NCBI GenBank assembly: GCA_913057675.1
Contig: CAJXOL010000004.1
Location: 1 to 45,830 of the forward strand
Source of the DNA: an uncultured Pseudomonadota bacterium
GTDB lineage: Bacteria > Pseudomonadota > Gammaproteobacteria > Burkholderiales > Eutrophovitaceae
Length of the DNA: 45,830 bases
Direction of reading: 5' to 3'
Shown here one piece after another: positions 17,147 through 26,125 of this stretch (position 1 is the first letter of the stretch; every line of letters starts with the position of its first letter). The notes below the pieces were generated by a model that saw nothing but the letters and a program-made list of their open reading frames with translations, ran no database searches and was not told where the DNA came from. A program made the position numbers and the translations under genes.

Positions 17147-18559
17147 ATGAGTAAAGCAGATGTTTGTTTTCTTCCCGCCCACACTATGCTTGACTTGGTG
17201 CGTCAGCGGAAGATTTCCGCCACAGAGTTGCTAGATTGCCATTTGGACCAAATAGAAAATGTTAATTCGAAAATTAATGCCATTGTCACGTTAGACGAGG
17301 AGAGAGCAAGAGTTACTGCCAAGAATATCGATCAGCGGATCATGACTCAGGCTCCACTGGGGTTATTGGAAGGACTACCTGTTGCGCATAAAGATCTAAC
17401 TGTAACGAAGGGCATCAGGACGACTTTTGGGTCCCCGCTTTACGAGGACTTTATCCCCGACCAGGACGCTTTGATTGTTGAGCGGTTTCGCCACTCGGGT
17501 GCCGTTACTTTAGGGAAAACCAATACACCAGAGTTCGGTGCTGGAAGTCAAACTTTTAATAAGGTTTTTGGCGCTACTCGAAATCCATATGACTTAGATA
17601 AAACTTGCGGCGGTTCGAGTGGTGGGGCTGCTGCTGCACTTGCGTCTGGTCTCGTGCCCATTGCCGATGGATCGGACCTAGGGGGATCGCTAAGAAATCC
17701 GGCGAGTTTTTGTAATGTAGTTGGTCTTAGGCCGTCGACAGGTCTTATTCCAACCTGGCCAAACCCTTCAGCTTGGTTTCCGCTCTCCGTACTTGGCCCA
17801 ATGGCTAGGACGGTTAAAGATGTTTCACTGATGCTGTCTGCGATCGCTGGTCCAGATCCGCGTTGTCCACTGTCGATCGCACAGAGCCCGGACATTTTTC
17901 GACAAGATTTGGGCAGAGATTTTAGTGGTGTAAGAGTTGCCTGGAGCAGAACTCTGGGTGACTTGCCTGTAGACGATGAGGTACTTAAAGTCATTGAAAC
18001 AGCTGTTCATCGACTCGAAGACACAGGGTGCATTATTGAGGAGGTTGACCCAAATTTAACTGAAGCTGATGAGGTCTTCCACGTGTTAAGAGCGTGGCAT
18101 ATGGAGTCGGCACTTGGTGAGCTTTTAGCAGCGCACCCAGATCAGTTTAAAGATACTCTGATATGGAATATTGAGCAGGGAAGAACGCTTACAGGGCCTG
18201 ACGTAGCTCGAGCGGAGCGGCTAAGGAGCACGATGTTTGAGAGACTTAATCGATTTATGAATACATATGAGTTTATAATTTGTCCTGTAACGCAGGTCTT
18301 ACCATTTGATGTCGATCTCCCCTACGTCAGTAAAATTAATGGGAGCACCCTATCAAACTACCTTGATTGGATGAAATCCTGTTTTCGCGTCAGTGCCACT
18401 GGCCATCCCGCACTTTCGGTACCCGCTGGATTTTCGTCATCTGGATTGCCGGTTGGGCTTCAGATAGTTGGCCGTTTTAGAGATGATTTTGGTGTGCTGC
18501 AATTCGGGCATGCTTTTGAGCAGTTAAGTGAATTTTGGAAAGTTCGACCCAAAATTTAA
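17147..18559 (+). CDS. Amidase signature family hydrolase
   Basis: 470-aa enzyme of the amidase-signature family (Ser-cisSer-Lys triad). All three residues are visible: Lys82 in VAHKDLTVT, the cis-Ser157 in CGGSSGGAAAAL, and the nucleophile Ser181 in SDLGGSLRNPA. Length and the C-terminal GHPALSVPAGFSSSGLPVGLQIVG are normal. It does not look like GatA, because gatB and gatC are not adjacent and residues are typical of general aryl/aliphatic amidases; this is inferred. It has no signal peptide, so it is cytoplasmic, and it begins 25 bases after the second peptidase. A combined role in taking up and cleaving peptide or amide compounds is only a guess. Confidence 0.9.
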   Translation: MSKADVCFLPAHTMLDLVRQRKISATELLDCHLDQIENVNSKINAIVTLDEERARVTAKNIDQRIMTQAPLGLLEGLPVAHKDLTVTKGIRTTFGSPLYEDFIPDQDALIVERFRHSGAVTLGKTNTPEFGAGSQTFNKVFGATRNPYDLDKTCGGSSGGAAAALASGLVPIADGSDLGGSLRNPASFCNVVGLRPSTGLIPTWPNPSAWFPLSVLGPMARTVKDVSLMLSAIAGPDPRCPLSIAQSPDIFRQDLGRDFSGVRVAWSRTLGDLPVDDEVLKVIETAVHRLEDTGCIIEEVDPNLTEADEVFHVLRAWHMESALGELLAAHPDQFKDTLIWNIEQGRTLTGPDVARAERLRSTMFERLNRFMNTYEFIICPVTQVLPFDVDLPYVSKINGSTLSNYLDWMKSCFRVSATGHPALSVPAGFSSSGLPVGLQIVGRFRDDFGVLQFGHAFEQLSEFWKVRPKI

Positions 18560-18582
18560 GACTATATTTGGAGGTGTAACTC

Positions 18583-19377
18583 GTGATTTTCAATTCCCTA
18601 TATCGTAATTCGCAGCTGATAAAGATATTGCTTACAGGCGCCTTGATGGCATCTATTTCTAATTCAAGCGCTAATGACCGAGTTTTCATTGATGATCTTC
18701 AAGGAATTTGGTTTGAGAAAACCTATCTTGAAGCGTTAAGGCAGACCAAGCAGCCGCATGAGGCAGAAAAACAATCTAAACCGGTATTGATTGCAATAAA
18801 AAAAGAAGGGCGTGCTTACCCCTATTTTGCGACAGATATGGTTAAGGCAACGCTGATGATTGTATTTGATGTGGAACCTAGCCAAGAGCCAAATACATAT
18901 CGATTGGTGCTGGGTGAAAGAAATGCGCCGACCTCTGCGGAAGATGTTGTTTACGTGTGGTTTAAAGGTGAAAAATCTCTAGATGGCCAATTTCGAAATC
19001 TTCAGATTCAAGAACCTCTTGTGATGGCTGGTAAGTGGGCCTCATACGAGCGCGTGGGGAAAGAGCTCGGTCCTATTATCAATAACATCGTTTTGAGTGG
19101 TCAGTATCTTGATGAGGCTGGAAAAAAATGGACGTTTACGGACGGCGGTAAGGCATCTTTTCCTGATAAGACTCCCTTTTATTACGAGATTTCTTTGGTA
19201 GCAGATGGTGCCACCTGTGATTATATTGAGGTTGAAGATTTGAAATCTGCTACAGGTTTGGCTTACTACGGCTTTAACTGGAACCAGTCCGGAGTAATGG
19301 AGCTTTATGAGGCTAATTTAGAAAGTGGAAACATTCAATGTCAGTCCAAGCCTTTTGTGGTGTTAACACCTATGTAG
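18583..19377 (+). CDS. Exported protein of unknown function
   Basis: 264 aa, not recognised. It begins with a signal-peptide-like stretch (basic start, then LIKILLTGALMASISNSSA, about residues 13-31). The mature part is mixed beta/alpha with many aromatic residues, containing FIDDLQGIWFEKTYLEALRQ and GQYLDEAGKKWTFTDGGKA. Two Cys near the C-terminal half (ATCDYIE and NIQCQSK) could form a disulfide in the periplasm. Segment DLQGIW and the later GQYLDEAGKKWTF resemble lipocalin-like 'amount of signal needed' patterns, but this is weak. The start is GTG after a strong GGAGG. It lies between the amidase (23 bases upstream) and mgtE and may be co-transcribed with the amidase. Confidence 0.7.
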   Translation: MIFNSLYRNSQLIKILLTGALMASISNSSANDRVFIDDLQGIWFEKTYLEALRQTKQPHEAEKQSKPVLIAIKKEGRAYPYFATDMVKATLMIVFDVEPSQEPNTYRLVLGERNAPTSAEDVVYVWFKGEKSLDGQFRNLQIQEPLVMAGKWASYERVGKELGPIINNIVLSGQYLDEAGKKWTFTDGGKASFPDKTPFYYEISLVADGATCDYIEVEDLKSATGLAYYGFNWNQSGVMELYEANLESGNIQCQSKPFVVLTPM

Positions 19378-19430
19378 TGTTTTTTTTGGAAATTTTTTTA
19401 TTAATTCTTGAAGATCATTGAAGGTGCCTT

Positions 19431-20879
19431 ATGAGTGACGTCGAAAAAAAACATACTCAAAGTAGCATCGACACAGTCCGGCGATCTTTGGAAGATATCA
19501 AGGCAACGCTCGGAAAATATCAGCATATAGATGGCTTTTTAGGTGATCAGGTCGCATCTCGCCGAGATCTAGGTGATGAGTTTATTCAAGAAAAAAACCT
19601 AATCGGGCTGCAGGATAAGCTGGATGCGATGCATCCAGCGGATATTGCTGCCATCTTAGAGCAAATGCCTCTGGATGAGCGTTTGCTGGTGTGGAAGCTC
19701 GTCCGATCTAACCTAGATGGAGACGTGTTGCTTGAAGCGTCAGATGCTGTTAGACAAACGTTAATAGCGGATATGGATGTTCAAGAGCTCTTGGCGGCGA
19801 CGGAGCAGTTGGATGCTGATGAAATTGCAGATCTTGCTCCAGATCTACCTGAGGGAGTCATTGCTGACGTATTTCGATCTTTGTCAGAAACCGAACGATT
19901 ACAACTTAAAGCAGCCTTATCGTACCCTGAGGATACTGTCGGTGCATTAATGGATTTTGAAATGGTGACTGTTCGAGAGGATGTGTCGCTCGACGTGGTG
20001 CTGAGATATTTGCGTCGATTGGAAAAGCTGCCACCTAATACAGACAAGCTTTTTGTCGTTGATCGTCGTGAAATTTTAAAAGGTGCTTTATCCATTAGTG
20101 ACTTAATTGTTACTTCGCCTGAAACTAAAGTGTGTGATGTGATGTCCACTGCTGTTGTTAACTTCAACCCAGACCAGGAAGCAGAGAGTGCCGCACACGC
20201 TTTTGAACGCTACGACTTAGTATCAGCCCCTGTTGTTGACGCACACAATCGCATTGTGGGTCGGATGACGATCACTGATATTGTGGATTATATCCGGGAG
20301 GATGCTGAGCAAGAATCGTTAGGGAAAGTGGGGCTTCGGGATGAGGATTTGTTCTCCTCTGTTTGGAAGAGCGCTAAAAACAGGTGGCTTTGGCTAGCTG
20401 TGAATTTAGGGACGGCTTTCTTTGCGTCTCGAGTCATTGGTTTATTTGAGGACTCGATAGAACAGTTGGTTGCTCTGGCTGCGCTCATGCCTATTGTTGC
20501 CGCTATAGCTGGCAACTCAGGGAATCAGACGGTTACGTTGATTGTTAGAGCATTAGCCTTTGAAGAAATCAATAAAAATAATGCGAAAGGCCTCCTTCGC
20601 AAAGAACTTGCCATCGCACTTGTGAATGGTGTTTTGTGGGGTTCAGTCGCTGGTTTTTTTGCGTGGCTTCTTTACGGAAATATCGCTCTTGGCTTGGTCA
20701 TGTTGAGCGCGATGCTGCTTAATTTAATAGTCGGGGCTGCGGTGGGTATGCTAGTCCCATTATTTTTACAAAAGATGGGAAGAGATCCAGCTATTGGATC
20801 CTCAGTTTTATTAACGTTTAGTACTGATAGTATGGGATTTTTAATATTTCTTGGAATGGCGACTTTATTCTTAGTCTAA
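19431..20879 (+). CDS. mgtE: Magnesium transporter MgtE
   Basis: Mg2+-gated Mg2+ channel, 482 aa. Domain order is as in known MgtE: N-terminal helical Mg-sensing domain (LDAMHPADIAAILEQMP, ADEIADLAPDLP), two CBS domains (about 185-310, ending SAPVVDAHNRIVGRMTITDIVDYI), a plug helix, and five membrane helices with LMPIVAAIAGNSGNQTVTLIVRA, the conserved pore region. The N-terminal extension of about 40 residues is common in proteobacterial forms. ATG has GAAGGTG upstream. A 53-base gap separates it from the unknown exported protein. No link to its neighbours is evident. Confidence 0.96.
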   Translation: MSDVEKKHTQSSIDTVRRSLEDIKATLGKYQHIDGFLGDQVASRRDLGDEFIQEKNLIGLQDKLDAMHPADIAAILEQMPLDERLLVWKLVRSNLDGDVLLEASDAVRQTLIADMDVQELLAATEQLDADEIADLAPDLPEGVIADVFRSLSETERLQLKAALSYPEDTVGALMDFEMVTVREDVSLDVVLRYLRRLEKLPPNTDKLFVVDRREILKGALSISDLIVTSPETKVCDVMSTAVVNFNPDQEAESAAHAFERYDLVSAPVVDAHNRIVGRMTITDIVDYIREDAEQESLGKVGLRDEDLFSSVWKSAKNRWLWLAVNLGTAFFASRVIGLFEDSIEQLVALAALMPIVAAIAGNSGNQTVTLIVRALAFEEINKNNAKGLLRKELAIALVNGVLWGSVAGFFAWLLYGNIALGLVMLSAMLLNLIVGAAVGMLVPLFLQKMGRDPAIGSSVLLTFSTDSMGFLIFLGMATLFLV

Positions 20880-20935
20880 ATACTTATGAAATTTGTTGAT
20901 ATACCCATGTTCCTTATACGAGTTATTATTTATTT

Positions 20936-21886
20936 ATGAAAAACGCCTTTAGATCAGACATATCTCCTTCAGAAATCACATCAAGAACATTATTTGAGTC
21001 TAGACGGCGATGGATGCAAGGAAGCCTCGCCTCTTTAGCGACGATGGCCATCGCTCCGGCAAGTGCTAAGTCGCGCGATGGAAAAGATTTTCCTGTTGCA
21101 TTCGAGTCCGAAAAAAGTGAATTTTCGACTGCTGAGAAGCTAACAACCTATTCGGATGTGACTCGATATAACAATTTTTACGAGTTTGGCACAGGAAAAG
21201 AAGATCCAGTTGAACAGGCCCATAGATTGAAGACCGATGGGTGGACAATAAATATCATAGGTGAAGTTCATCGACCACAAAGGTTCGATATCGATCAACT
21301 CTTGCGGCTTGCGCCACTTGAGGAGCGAATTTATCGACTGCGGTGTGTCGAGGCCTGGTCCATGGTGATTCCATGGATCGGTTTCCCGCTGTCAAAATTA
21401 CTGGACTTGGTTCAGCCTACTGGAAATGCGCGTTATGTGGAGTTTATTTCTTTGTACGACCCAGAGCAAATGCCGGGTCAAAGGAGTGCCGTGCTTGACT
21501 GGCCATATAAGGAGGGGTTGCGATTGGATGAGGCCATGAATCCACTGACACTTTTGACGTTAGGTTTATATGGTGAAATTTTGCCTAATCAAAATGGAGC
21601 ACCTGTGAGGTTGGTGGTGCCGTGGAAGTATGGTTTTAAAAGTGCGAAATCAATCGTGACAATTAAATTGACCGAAAAGCAACCGGCTACCGCCTGGAAT
21701 GTTTCCAATCCTAGTGAGTATGGGTTTTATTCCAATGTAAACCCACAGGTCTCACATCCAAGGTGGAGTCAGCGGAAGGAGCGACGTATTGGAGAGTTTC
21801 TAAAACGAGATACGGAAATGTTCAACGGCTATTCCGAATGGGTTGCAGATTTGTATCGTGATTTAGATTTAAGCAAGCACTTCTGA
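20936..21886 (+). CDS. msrP: Periplasmic methionine sulfoxide reductase, molybdopterin subunit
   Basis: MsrP (formerly YedY) reduces methionine sulfoxide in periplasmic proteins, using molybdopterin. The 316-aa protein carries a twin-arginine signal ([23 protein letters not shown], about residues 22-44), which fits export of a folded cofactor protein. The molybdenum-binding Cys is in [19 protein letters not shown]; other family marks are [20 protein letters not shown] and [14 protein letters not shown]. msrQ follows after 14 bases, the standard pair. Together they accept electrons from the respiratory chain. Confidence 0.96.
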   Translation: MKNAFRSDISPSEITSRTLFESRRRWMQGSLASLATMAIAPASAKSRDGKDFPVAFESEKSEFSTAEKLTTYSDVTRYNNFYEFGTGKEDPVEQAHRLKTDGWTINIIGEVHRPQRFDIDQLLRLAPLEERIYRLRCVEAWSMVIPWIGFPLSKLLDLVQPTGNARYVEFISLYDPEQMPGQRSAVLDWPYKEGLRLDEAMNPLTLLTLGLYGEILPNQNGAPVRLVVPWKYGFKSAKSIVTIKLTEKQPATAWNVSNPSEYGFYSNVNPQVSHPRWSQRKERRIGEFLKRDTEMFNGYSEWVADLYRDLDLSKHF

Positions 21887-21900
21887 CGCACGTCTCTTTT

Positions 21901-22515
21901 ATGCGCGATACTCCGCGACCGCAACGTTTAAGAGTGGGTATAGACACTCGAATTATTTGGTTAGTCAGTTTAATTCCGCTGATCACGCTGTGTGGGCGAG
22001 GCATGATGGGCGAACTAACAGCCAATCCAATTGAATATATTTCTAAATTTACTGGTTGGTGGACACTTTTTTCTCTTTTGCTGACCTTGGGTGTAACGCC
22101 TGCTAGATATTTTTTTAGCATGCCGATACTGTTTCCTCTAAGAAGAACATTTGGGCTTATTACTTTTGTTTACGCAACAATCCATTTTTTAACTTGGTTG
22201 GTTTTGGATCAATTCTTTGACTGGACGGAAATTGCATTAGATCTATCTGAGCGCCCATTTATTTATATTGGCTTCGTCGCTTTTCTTGGGCTTTGTATAT
22301 TAGCTCTGACATCAACCAATCGTGCAAAAGTGGTTCTCGGATCTGTGCGTTGGAGGCGGATGCACAAGAGTGTTTACCTCATTGCAATTTTAGGCGTGAC
22401 GCACTTTTATATTTTAGTTAAAAGTGACGTGTGGGAACCGTTAACGTTTGGAGCAGTGCTCTTTTTGTTGTTGGGATATCGACTGTTTCTCCGATTGTTG
22501 AACAATAGACGTTAA
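21901..22515 (+). CDS. msrQ: Heme-binding membrane subunit MsrQ
   Basis: 204-aa inner-membrane cytochrome b-type protein that passes electrons to MsrP. Six or so hydrophobic segments are visible. Heme-ligand histidines are in FVYATIHFLTWLV, RRMHKSVYLIAILGVTHFYI. Other family marks are SKFTGWWTLFSLLLTLGVTP. It begins 14 bases after msrP with no strong ribosome site, so it is probably coupled to it. Ends convergently with the EamA gene, 23 bases away. Confidence 0.95.
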   Translation: MRDTPRPQRLRVGIDTRIIWLVSLIPLITLCGRGMMGELTANPIEYISKFTGWWTLFSLLLTLGVTPARYFFSMPILFPLRRTFGLITFVYATIHFLTWLVLDQFFDWTEIALDLSERPFIYIGFVAFLGLCILALTSTNRAKVVLGSVRWRRMHKSVYLIAILGVTHFYILVKSDVWEPLTFGAVLFLLLGYRLFLRLLNNRR

Positions 22516-22538
22516 TCACTCCGATACTTAATTGGTAT

Positions 22539-23435
22539 TCAACGTGTATTGCGGCGAATGGTTAAAAAAATTCCTAAAAGTATCCCTGAAAATCCCAGCA
22601 AACTGCTAAGCCCTACACTTTCATTAAGAATAACCCATGCGAGTGCAGATGCCGCAATTGGTTCTGCGAATATCATTGTGGAAACAAGTGTTGCTGGGAA
22701 TCGACGAACTCCCCAATTAAGAATTGTGTGCCCAATGAGTTGTGGGCCCAGAGCTAAACAGAAGATATATACCCAAGCCGCGCCAGGCATATTGAAAGCT
22801 AAATGTTCCATATTGGGCAGGTTATATAAAACTAGCGCCATCGCGGCGAAACTATATGTAAGAAAAACGTAGACTTTTAACTCAATGGCCTGTCGAAGCG
22901 TACGGCCAATGATGAGATAGGCTGCGATTGAGATTGCCCCTAAAGTTGCTAGCAGCTCACCTTTAATAGATCTTTGTGTTTGATTCATGAATATTTCTTC
23001 ATTAAGACTAAAAAGGAAGAAGGCGCTTCCTGTTGCAATGAGTATGCCGAAGAGCTGTTTTTTGCTGATTGTCTCGTTCAGAAAAATGAAGCTTAACAAG
23101 GCGACCCAAACCGGACTCGTTGTTACAAGAAATGTACTTTTGGCGACGGAAATATGTTCTAGGGATACGGTCCAGGTCATGAAGTGTGCGGCTAAAAAAA
23201 TGCCTGATAGCGCACTTTGAATAATTGTTTGGGCATTACACTGACGAATCGTTTCAATGATTGATCTAAAGGAAAGAAGACCAAGAAAGAATGATGCGAT
23301 GGCCAGTCGCAGGAATACGATAGTGTTTGAGGATGCCCCTTCGCTTTGAGCGCTACGGACAAGTATCGCTGCTGTGGAGATTACTAAAACAGCAAATACA
23401 AGTGGGAGGGTGTTCTGATGTGTTTTGTTTTTTAT
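22539..23435 (-). CDS. EamA/DMT family permease with ATA at the expected start
   Basis: Drug/metabolite transporter family with ten predicted helices in two EamA halves. The ORF track starts at an internal ATG (23180; MTWTVSLEH) and gives only 213 aa. Reading further upstream in the same frame there is no stop for 85 codons, and the sequence is plainly the missing EamA N-terminus: TLPLVFAVLVISTAAILVR, NTIVFLRLAIASFFLGLL, SALSGIFLAAHF. That would give 298 aa, the normal size. There is no ATG, GTG or TTG in this stretch; the codon where a start is expected is ATA (23433-23435), followed by KNKTHQNTLPLV. It lies 15 bases after the DUF1178 stop. Either ATA is used, the start was lost, or there is an error. 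Substrate unknown. Confidence 0.75.
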   Translation of the reverse strand: MKNKTHQNTLPLVFAVLVISTAAILVRSAQSEGASSNTIVFLRLAIASFFLGLLSFRSIIETIRQCNAQTIIQSALSGIFLAAHFMTWTVSLEHISVAKSTFLVTTSPVWVALLSFIFLNETISKKQLFGILIATGSAFFLFSLNEEIFMNQTQRSIKGELLATLGAISIAAYLIIGRTLRQAIELKVYVFLTYSFAAMALVLYNLPNMEHLAFNMPGAAWVYIFCLALGPQLIGHTILNWGVRRFPATLVSTMIFAEPIAASALAWVILNESVGLSSLLGFSGILLGIFLTIRRNTR

Positions 23436-23450
23436 AACCGGCTAAGCCAA

Positions 23451-23897
23451 TTAATTCAGTTTATCAGGAGGAGTTGGCCCCGGTGGTAATGCGTACACGT
23501 CAATACCTTCGTCCTTTAATTCTTGCATGACTTCAACGGTAGCCTCACCGCGAATTGAGCGACTGTCAGATTCCCCATAAAAAATTTTTCTAGCTTCATC
23601 TGGGAACTCCGTACCGACATCTTCAGTATTTTTCGCGATATATTCGATAAACTGATCATGAAGTTGCTGGAGGTCTACCCCAGCTAGGGCCATTTCCTTC
23701 TGTTTGATTTTTGAAGCAGTCTTTTTGTCTGGCAATGTGTTGAGATAAGGGGCCGAGAGCTGTTTGGAAATAGTTGTCGAGCCACAAACTGGACATGATA
23801 ATTGTCCATTTGATATTTGCTTATCAAAATCGTCTTGAGAGGAAAACCAGCCTTCAAACTTATGTTCTTGGCCGCAAGCTAAATCGTAAACAATCAT
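23451..23897 (-). CDS. DUF1178 family protein
   Basis: 148-aa member of DUF1178, a family common in alpha- and betaproteobacteria with no settled function. The N-terminal MIVYDLACGQEHKFEGWFSS and the SCPVCGSTTISKQLSAP zinc-ribbon-like CxxC with the earlier Cys and His are typical. It has no signal or membrane segment, so cytoplasmic. It lies 98 bases after lysA and 15 before the EamA permease, on the same strand. In many genomes it is near enoyl-CoA hydratase or nucleotide-related genes, which does not help here. Confidence 0.88.
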   Translation of the reverse strand: MIVYDLACGQEHKFEGWFSSQDDFDKQISNGQLSCPVCGSTTISKQLSAPYLNTLPDKKTASKIKQKEMALAGVDLQQLHDQFIEYIAKNTEDVGTEFPDEARKIFYGESDSRSIRGEATVEVMQELKDEGIDVYALPPGPTPPDKLN

Positions 23898-23995
23898 TAT
23901 TGGAACCTAAGTAAATCGAAAAATAATCATATTGGACTCTATTCTATCGCATTCACTTCATACGAAAAATGAGATAAAACTATACATACCAGCAG

Positions 23996-25249
23996 TTAGT
24001 GTGCATCGGGCGCAGTTTGTTCCTTTGAGAAAAGATCCTCGATGGTTTCGCGCTCACGAATCACATAGGTACGTTCATTACTGATCAGTATTTCAGGTGC
24101 TCTTGGACGGCTGTTGTAGTTGGAGCTCATGGTCATTCCGTATGCCCCAACAGAGTGAATAGCTAGAACATCGCCTTCATTGGCTGAAAGGTTACGGTCT
24201 TTTCCCAGAAAGTCCCCTGTCTCACAGATTGGCCCAACGATATCGTAAAGTTTTGCCGGATCTGAATTTTTATGAGTTATGTTGTCGATTTGATGATAGG
24301 CGCCGTAGAGTGATGGTCTTGCTAAGTCATTCATAGCCGCGTCGACGACAATAAAATTCTTATTGGATCCGTGTTTAAGGTATTCAATTGTGGTGAGTAG
24401 CACCCCAGAGTTGCCAACGATAGATCGACCTGGCTCTACAATAATTTCTTGTTTACGTCCGTTCATGACTTCGAGCAACATTGATACGAATTTTTCTTGG
24501 TCAATCGGAGTTTCATTTTCATACTGAATACCGAGTCCTCCCCCAAAGTCGATGTGTTTGATGAGGATGCTTTCATTTTCAAGCGCATCCACTAACTCGA
24601 CCATTTTTAATGCGGCATCTCGCATGGGCGCGATATCAGTTAATTGGGATCCAATATGGCAATCGATTCCAGTGGGGCTTATGTGTGGCAATTCGTTCGC
24701 TATTTTGTACAGTCTAGGAGCATCATTAACCTCCACTCCAAATTTATTTTCTTTTAGCCCGGTAGAAATGTAGGGATGGGTCTTGGCATCAACATCAGGA
24801 TTAACTCTGAAGCTGATATTTGCATCTTGATTTAATTCTTGTGCAACCGCAGCGATTCGATATAGTTCTGATTCAGATTCAATATTGAAACATTTTATTT
24901 TTTGTTTTAATGCATAACGAATTTCTTCCTGAGTTTTTCCTACACCGGAAAAAACCACTTTACTGGGGTCTCCGCCGGCGGCTAAAACTCTGGTTAGTTC
25001 CCCTCCGGACACAATATCGAAACCACTTCCGAGACGCGACAAAATGTTAATAATCGCAATATTTGAGTTAGCTTTTACCGCGTAGCAAATCAGGTGTTCA
25101 CGTTGATCAAAGGCATCTTTAAAACGATTGAAATTAGTTTCAATTGATCGTTTCGAATAGACATAACAAGGCGTTCCGAATTCCTTTGCGACCTCGATTG
25201 CTGATTTGTTTTCGATAAAGAGATGGCCTGACTTTCGGTTAATTGTCAT
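23996..25249 (-). CDS. lysA: Diaminopimelate decarboxylase
   Basis: PLP enzyme that makes L-lysine from meso-diaminopimelate in the last lysine synthesis step. Fold type III. Lys of the cofactor is in HLICYAVKANSN; GSGFDIVSGGEL, HIDFGGGLGIQY and the active-site GPICETGDFLG are conserved. The ORF track begins 17 codons earlier in sequence that belongs to lptM. ATG 25249 gives MTINRKSG, matching the family, with 417 aa. It overlaps the lptM-like gene by 11 bases, as in other bacteria where lptM precedes lysA. Confidence 0.96.
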   Translation of the reverse strand: MTINRKSGHLFIENKSAIEVAKEFGTPCYVYSKRSIETNFNRFKDAFDQREHLICYAVKANSNIAIINILSRLGSGFDIVSGGELTRVLAAGGDPSKVVFSGVGKTQEEIRYALKQKIKCFNIESESELYRIAAVAQELNQDANISFRVNPDVDAKTHPYISTGLKENKFGVEVNDAPRLYKIANELPHISPTGIDCHIGSQLTDIAPMRDAALKMVELVDALENESILIKHIDFGGGLGIQYENETPIDQEKFVSMLLEVMNGRKQEIIVEPGRSIVGNSGVLLTTIEYLKHGSNKNFIVVDAAMNDLARPSLYGAYHQIDNITHKNSDPAKLYDIVGPICETGDFLGKDRNLSANEGDVLAIHSVGAYGMTMSSNYNSRPRAPEILISNERTYVIRERETIEDLFSKEQTAPDAH

Positions 25250-25406
25250 TATTATTCTCGCTTTGAGGATTTTGATCGACGTTTCTTGAGATATCTGCAT
25301 CTTCTAGGGTCGAGGATTCCGGAACGTAGAGTGGCCCAGTTTGTCCGCAACTTGATACAAGGAATAAACAAAATATCGTGATGGCTAGTTTTTCTAATTG
25401 ACTCAT
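25239..25406 (-). CDS. lptM: LptM/YifL-type lipoprotein (missing from ORF track)
   Basis: 55-aa small lipoprotein, too short for the supplied track. It has a hydrophobic export signal with lipobox LVSSC at residue 20, followed by CGQTGPLYVPE, which is the family hallmark (C-G-x-x-G-P-L-Y-x-P). LptM joins the LptDE complex and helps its disulfide exchange in LPS transport to the outer membrane. The tail is acidic and Asn-rich, ending NNNDN. It lies 5 bases after plsC and overlaps lysA by 11 bases, the usual lptM-lysA arrangement. Confidence 0.88.
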   Translation of the reverse strand: MSQLEKLAITIFCLFLVSSCGQTGPLYVPESSTLEDADISRNVDQNPQSENNNDN

Positions 25407-25411
25407 TATAT

Positions 25412-26125
25412 TTATGGATATGAATGGGATATTGTGGTTTCGATCCAGTCCTCTACCTGCTTTGTTAGATCGGCGGGTGACTGATGTGCTGTTTTTATAG
25501 GTTTGCCGATTGTCACGGTAATTGTCCCTGGTTTTTTAAGTAACGCATTTTTTGGCCAGTATTCACCCGCATTATGAGCGACCGGTACAATATCTGATTG
25601 AAGCTGAGCTGAGAGCCATGCGCCTCCAATTTGATAGCTTCCGCGTTTGCCCGGAGCTATTCTAGTTCCTTCCGGAAACACAATAATGTACCAGCCGTTC
25701 TTAATTCTGTTTATGCCTTGAGTCCTCATTTGTTTTAATGCTCTAGGGCCGCTTGACCGGTCGATTGCGATGGGATTCATCATCGCAAGCCCCCAACCAA
25801 AAAACGGAACATATAATAGACTTTTCTTTAGAACCCAGACCTGAGGAGGGAAAATAGTTTGAAATGCAAACGTTTCCCAAGCCGATTGGTGTTTGGAGAG
25901 GATCACACAGGGATTATCTGGAATGTTTTCCAAGCCTTCGACGCGATACTTAATACCGCAAATATATTTAGCGAGAAAAGTGATGCAGTGAGACCATAAA
26001 GTGATGATCTGGTATCTCCGCATTGAAGAGAGGGGAAATGTTAAAAGAGCGACAACTGAAAAGATAACCGTAAGGACGAATCTTAATAATTCGAACATTA
26101 AGGACCGAGCTAAATTAATCACCAT
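25412..26125 (-). CDS. plsC: 1-acyl-sn-glycerol-3-phosphate acyltransferase
   Basis: Makes phosphatidic acid from lysophosphatidic acid at the inner membrane. The 237-aa protein has one or two N-terminal hydrophobic helices, then the acyltransferase block. Motif I appears as LSKHQSAWET, that is H-x4-E and not the usual H-x4-D; this version is common in betaproteobacterial homologues. Motif III is VFPEGTRIAPGKRG. The true start is probably ATG 26125, which overlaps the gmhB stop as TGATG; the track's TTG is one codon earlier. It lies 5 bases before the lptM start. Confidence 0.93.
   Translation of the reverse strand: MVINLARSLMFELLRFVLTVIFSVVALLTFPLSSMRRYQIITLWSHCITFLAKYICGIKYRVEGLENIPDNPCVILSKHQSAWETFAFQTIFPPQVWVLKKSLLYVPFFGWGLAMMNPIAIDRSSGPRALKQMRTQGINRIKNGWYIIVFPEGTRIAPGKRGSYQIGGAWLSAQLQSDIVPVAHNAGEYWPKNALLKKPGTITVTIGKPIKTAHQSPADLTKQVEDWIETTISHSYP

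Noticed and set aside
17548-17994. 148-aa minus ORF
   Set aside because: Antisense shadow of the amidase gene.
22549-22872. 107-aa plus ORF
   Set aside because: Antisense to the EamA permease gene, which has clear family sequence.
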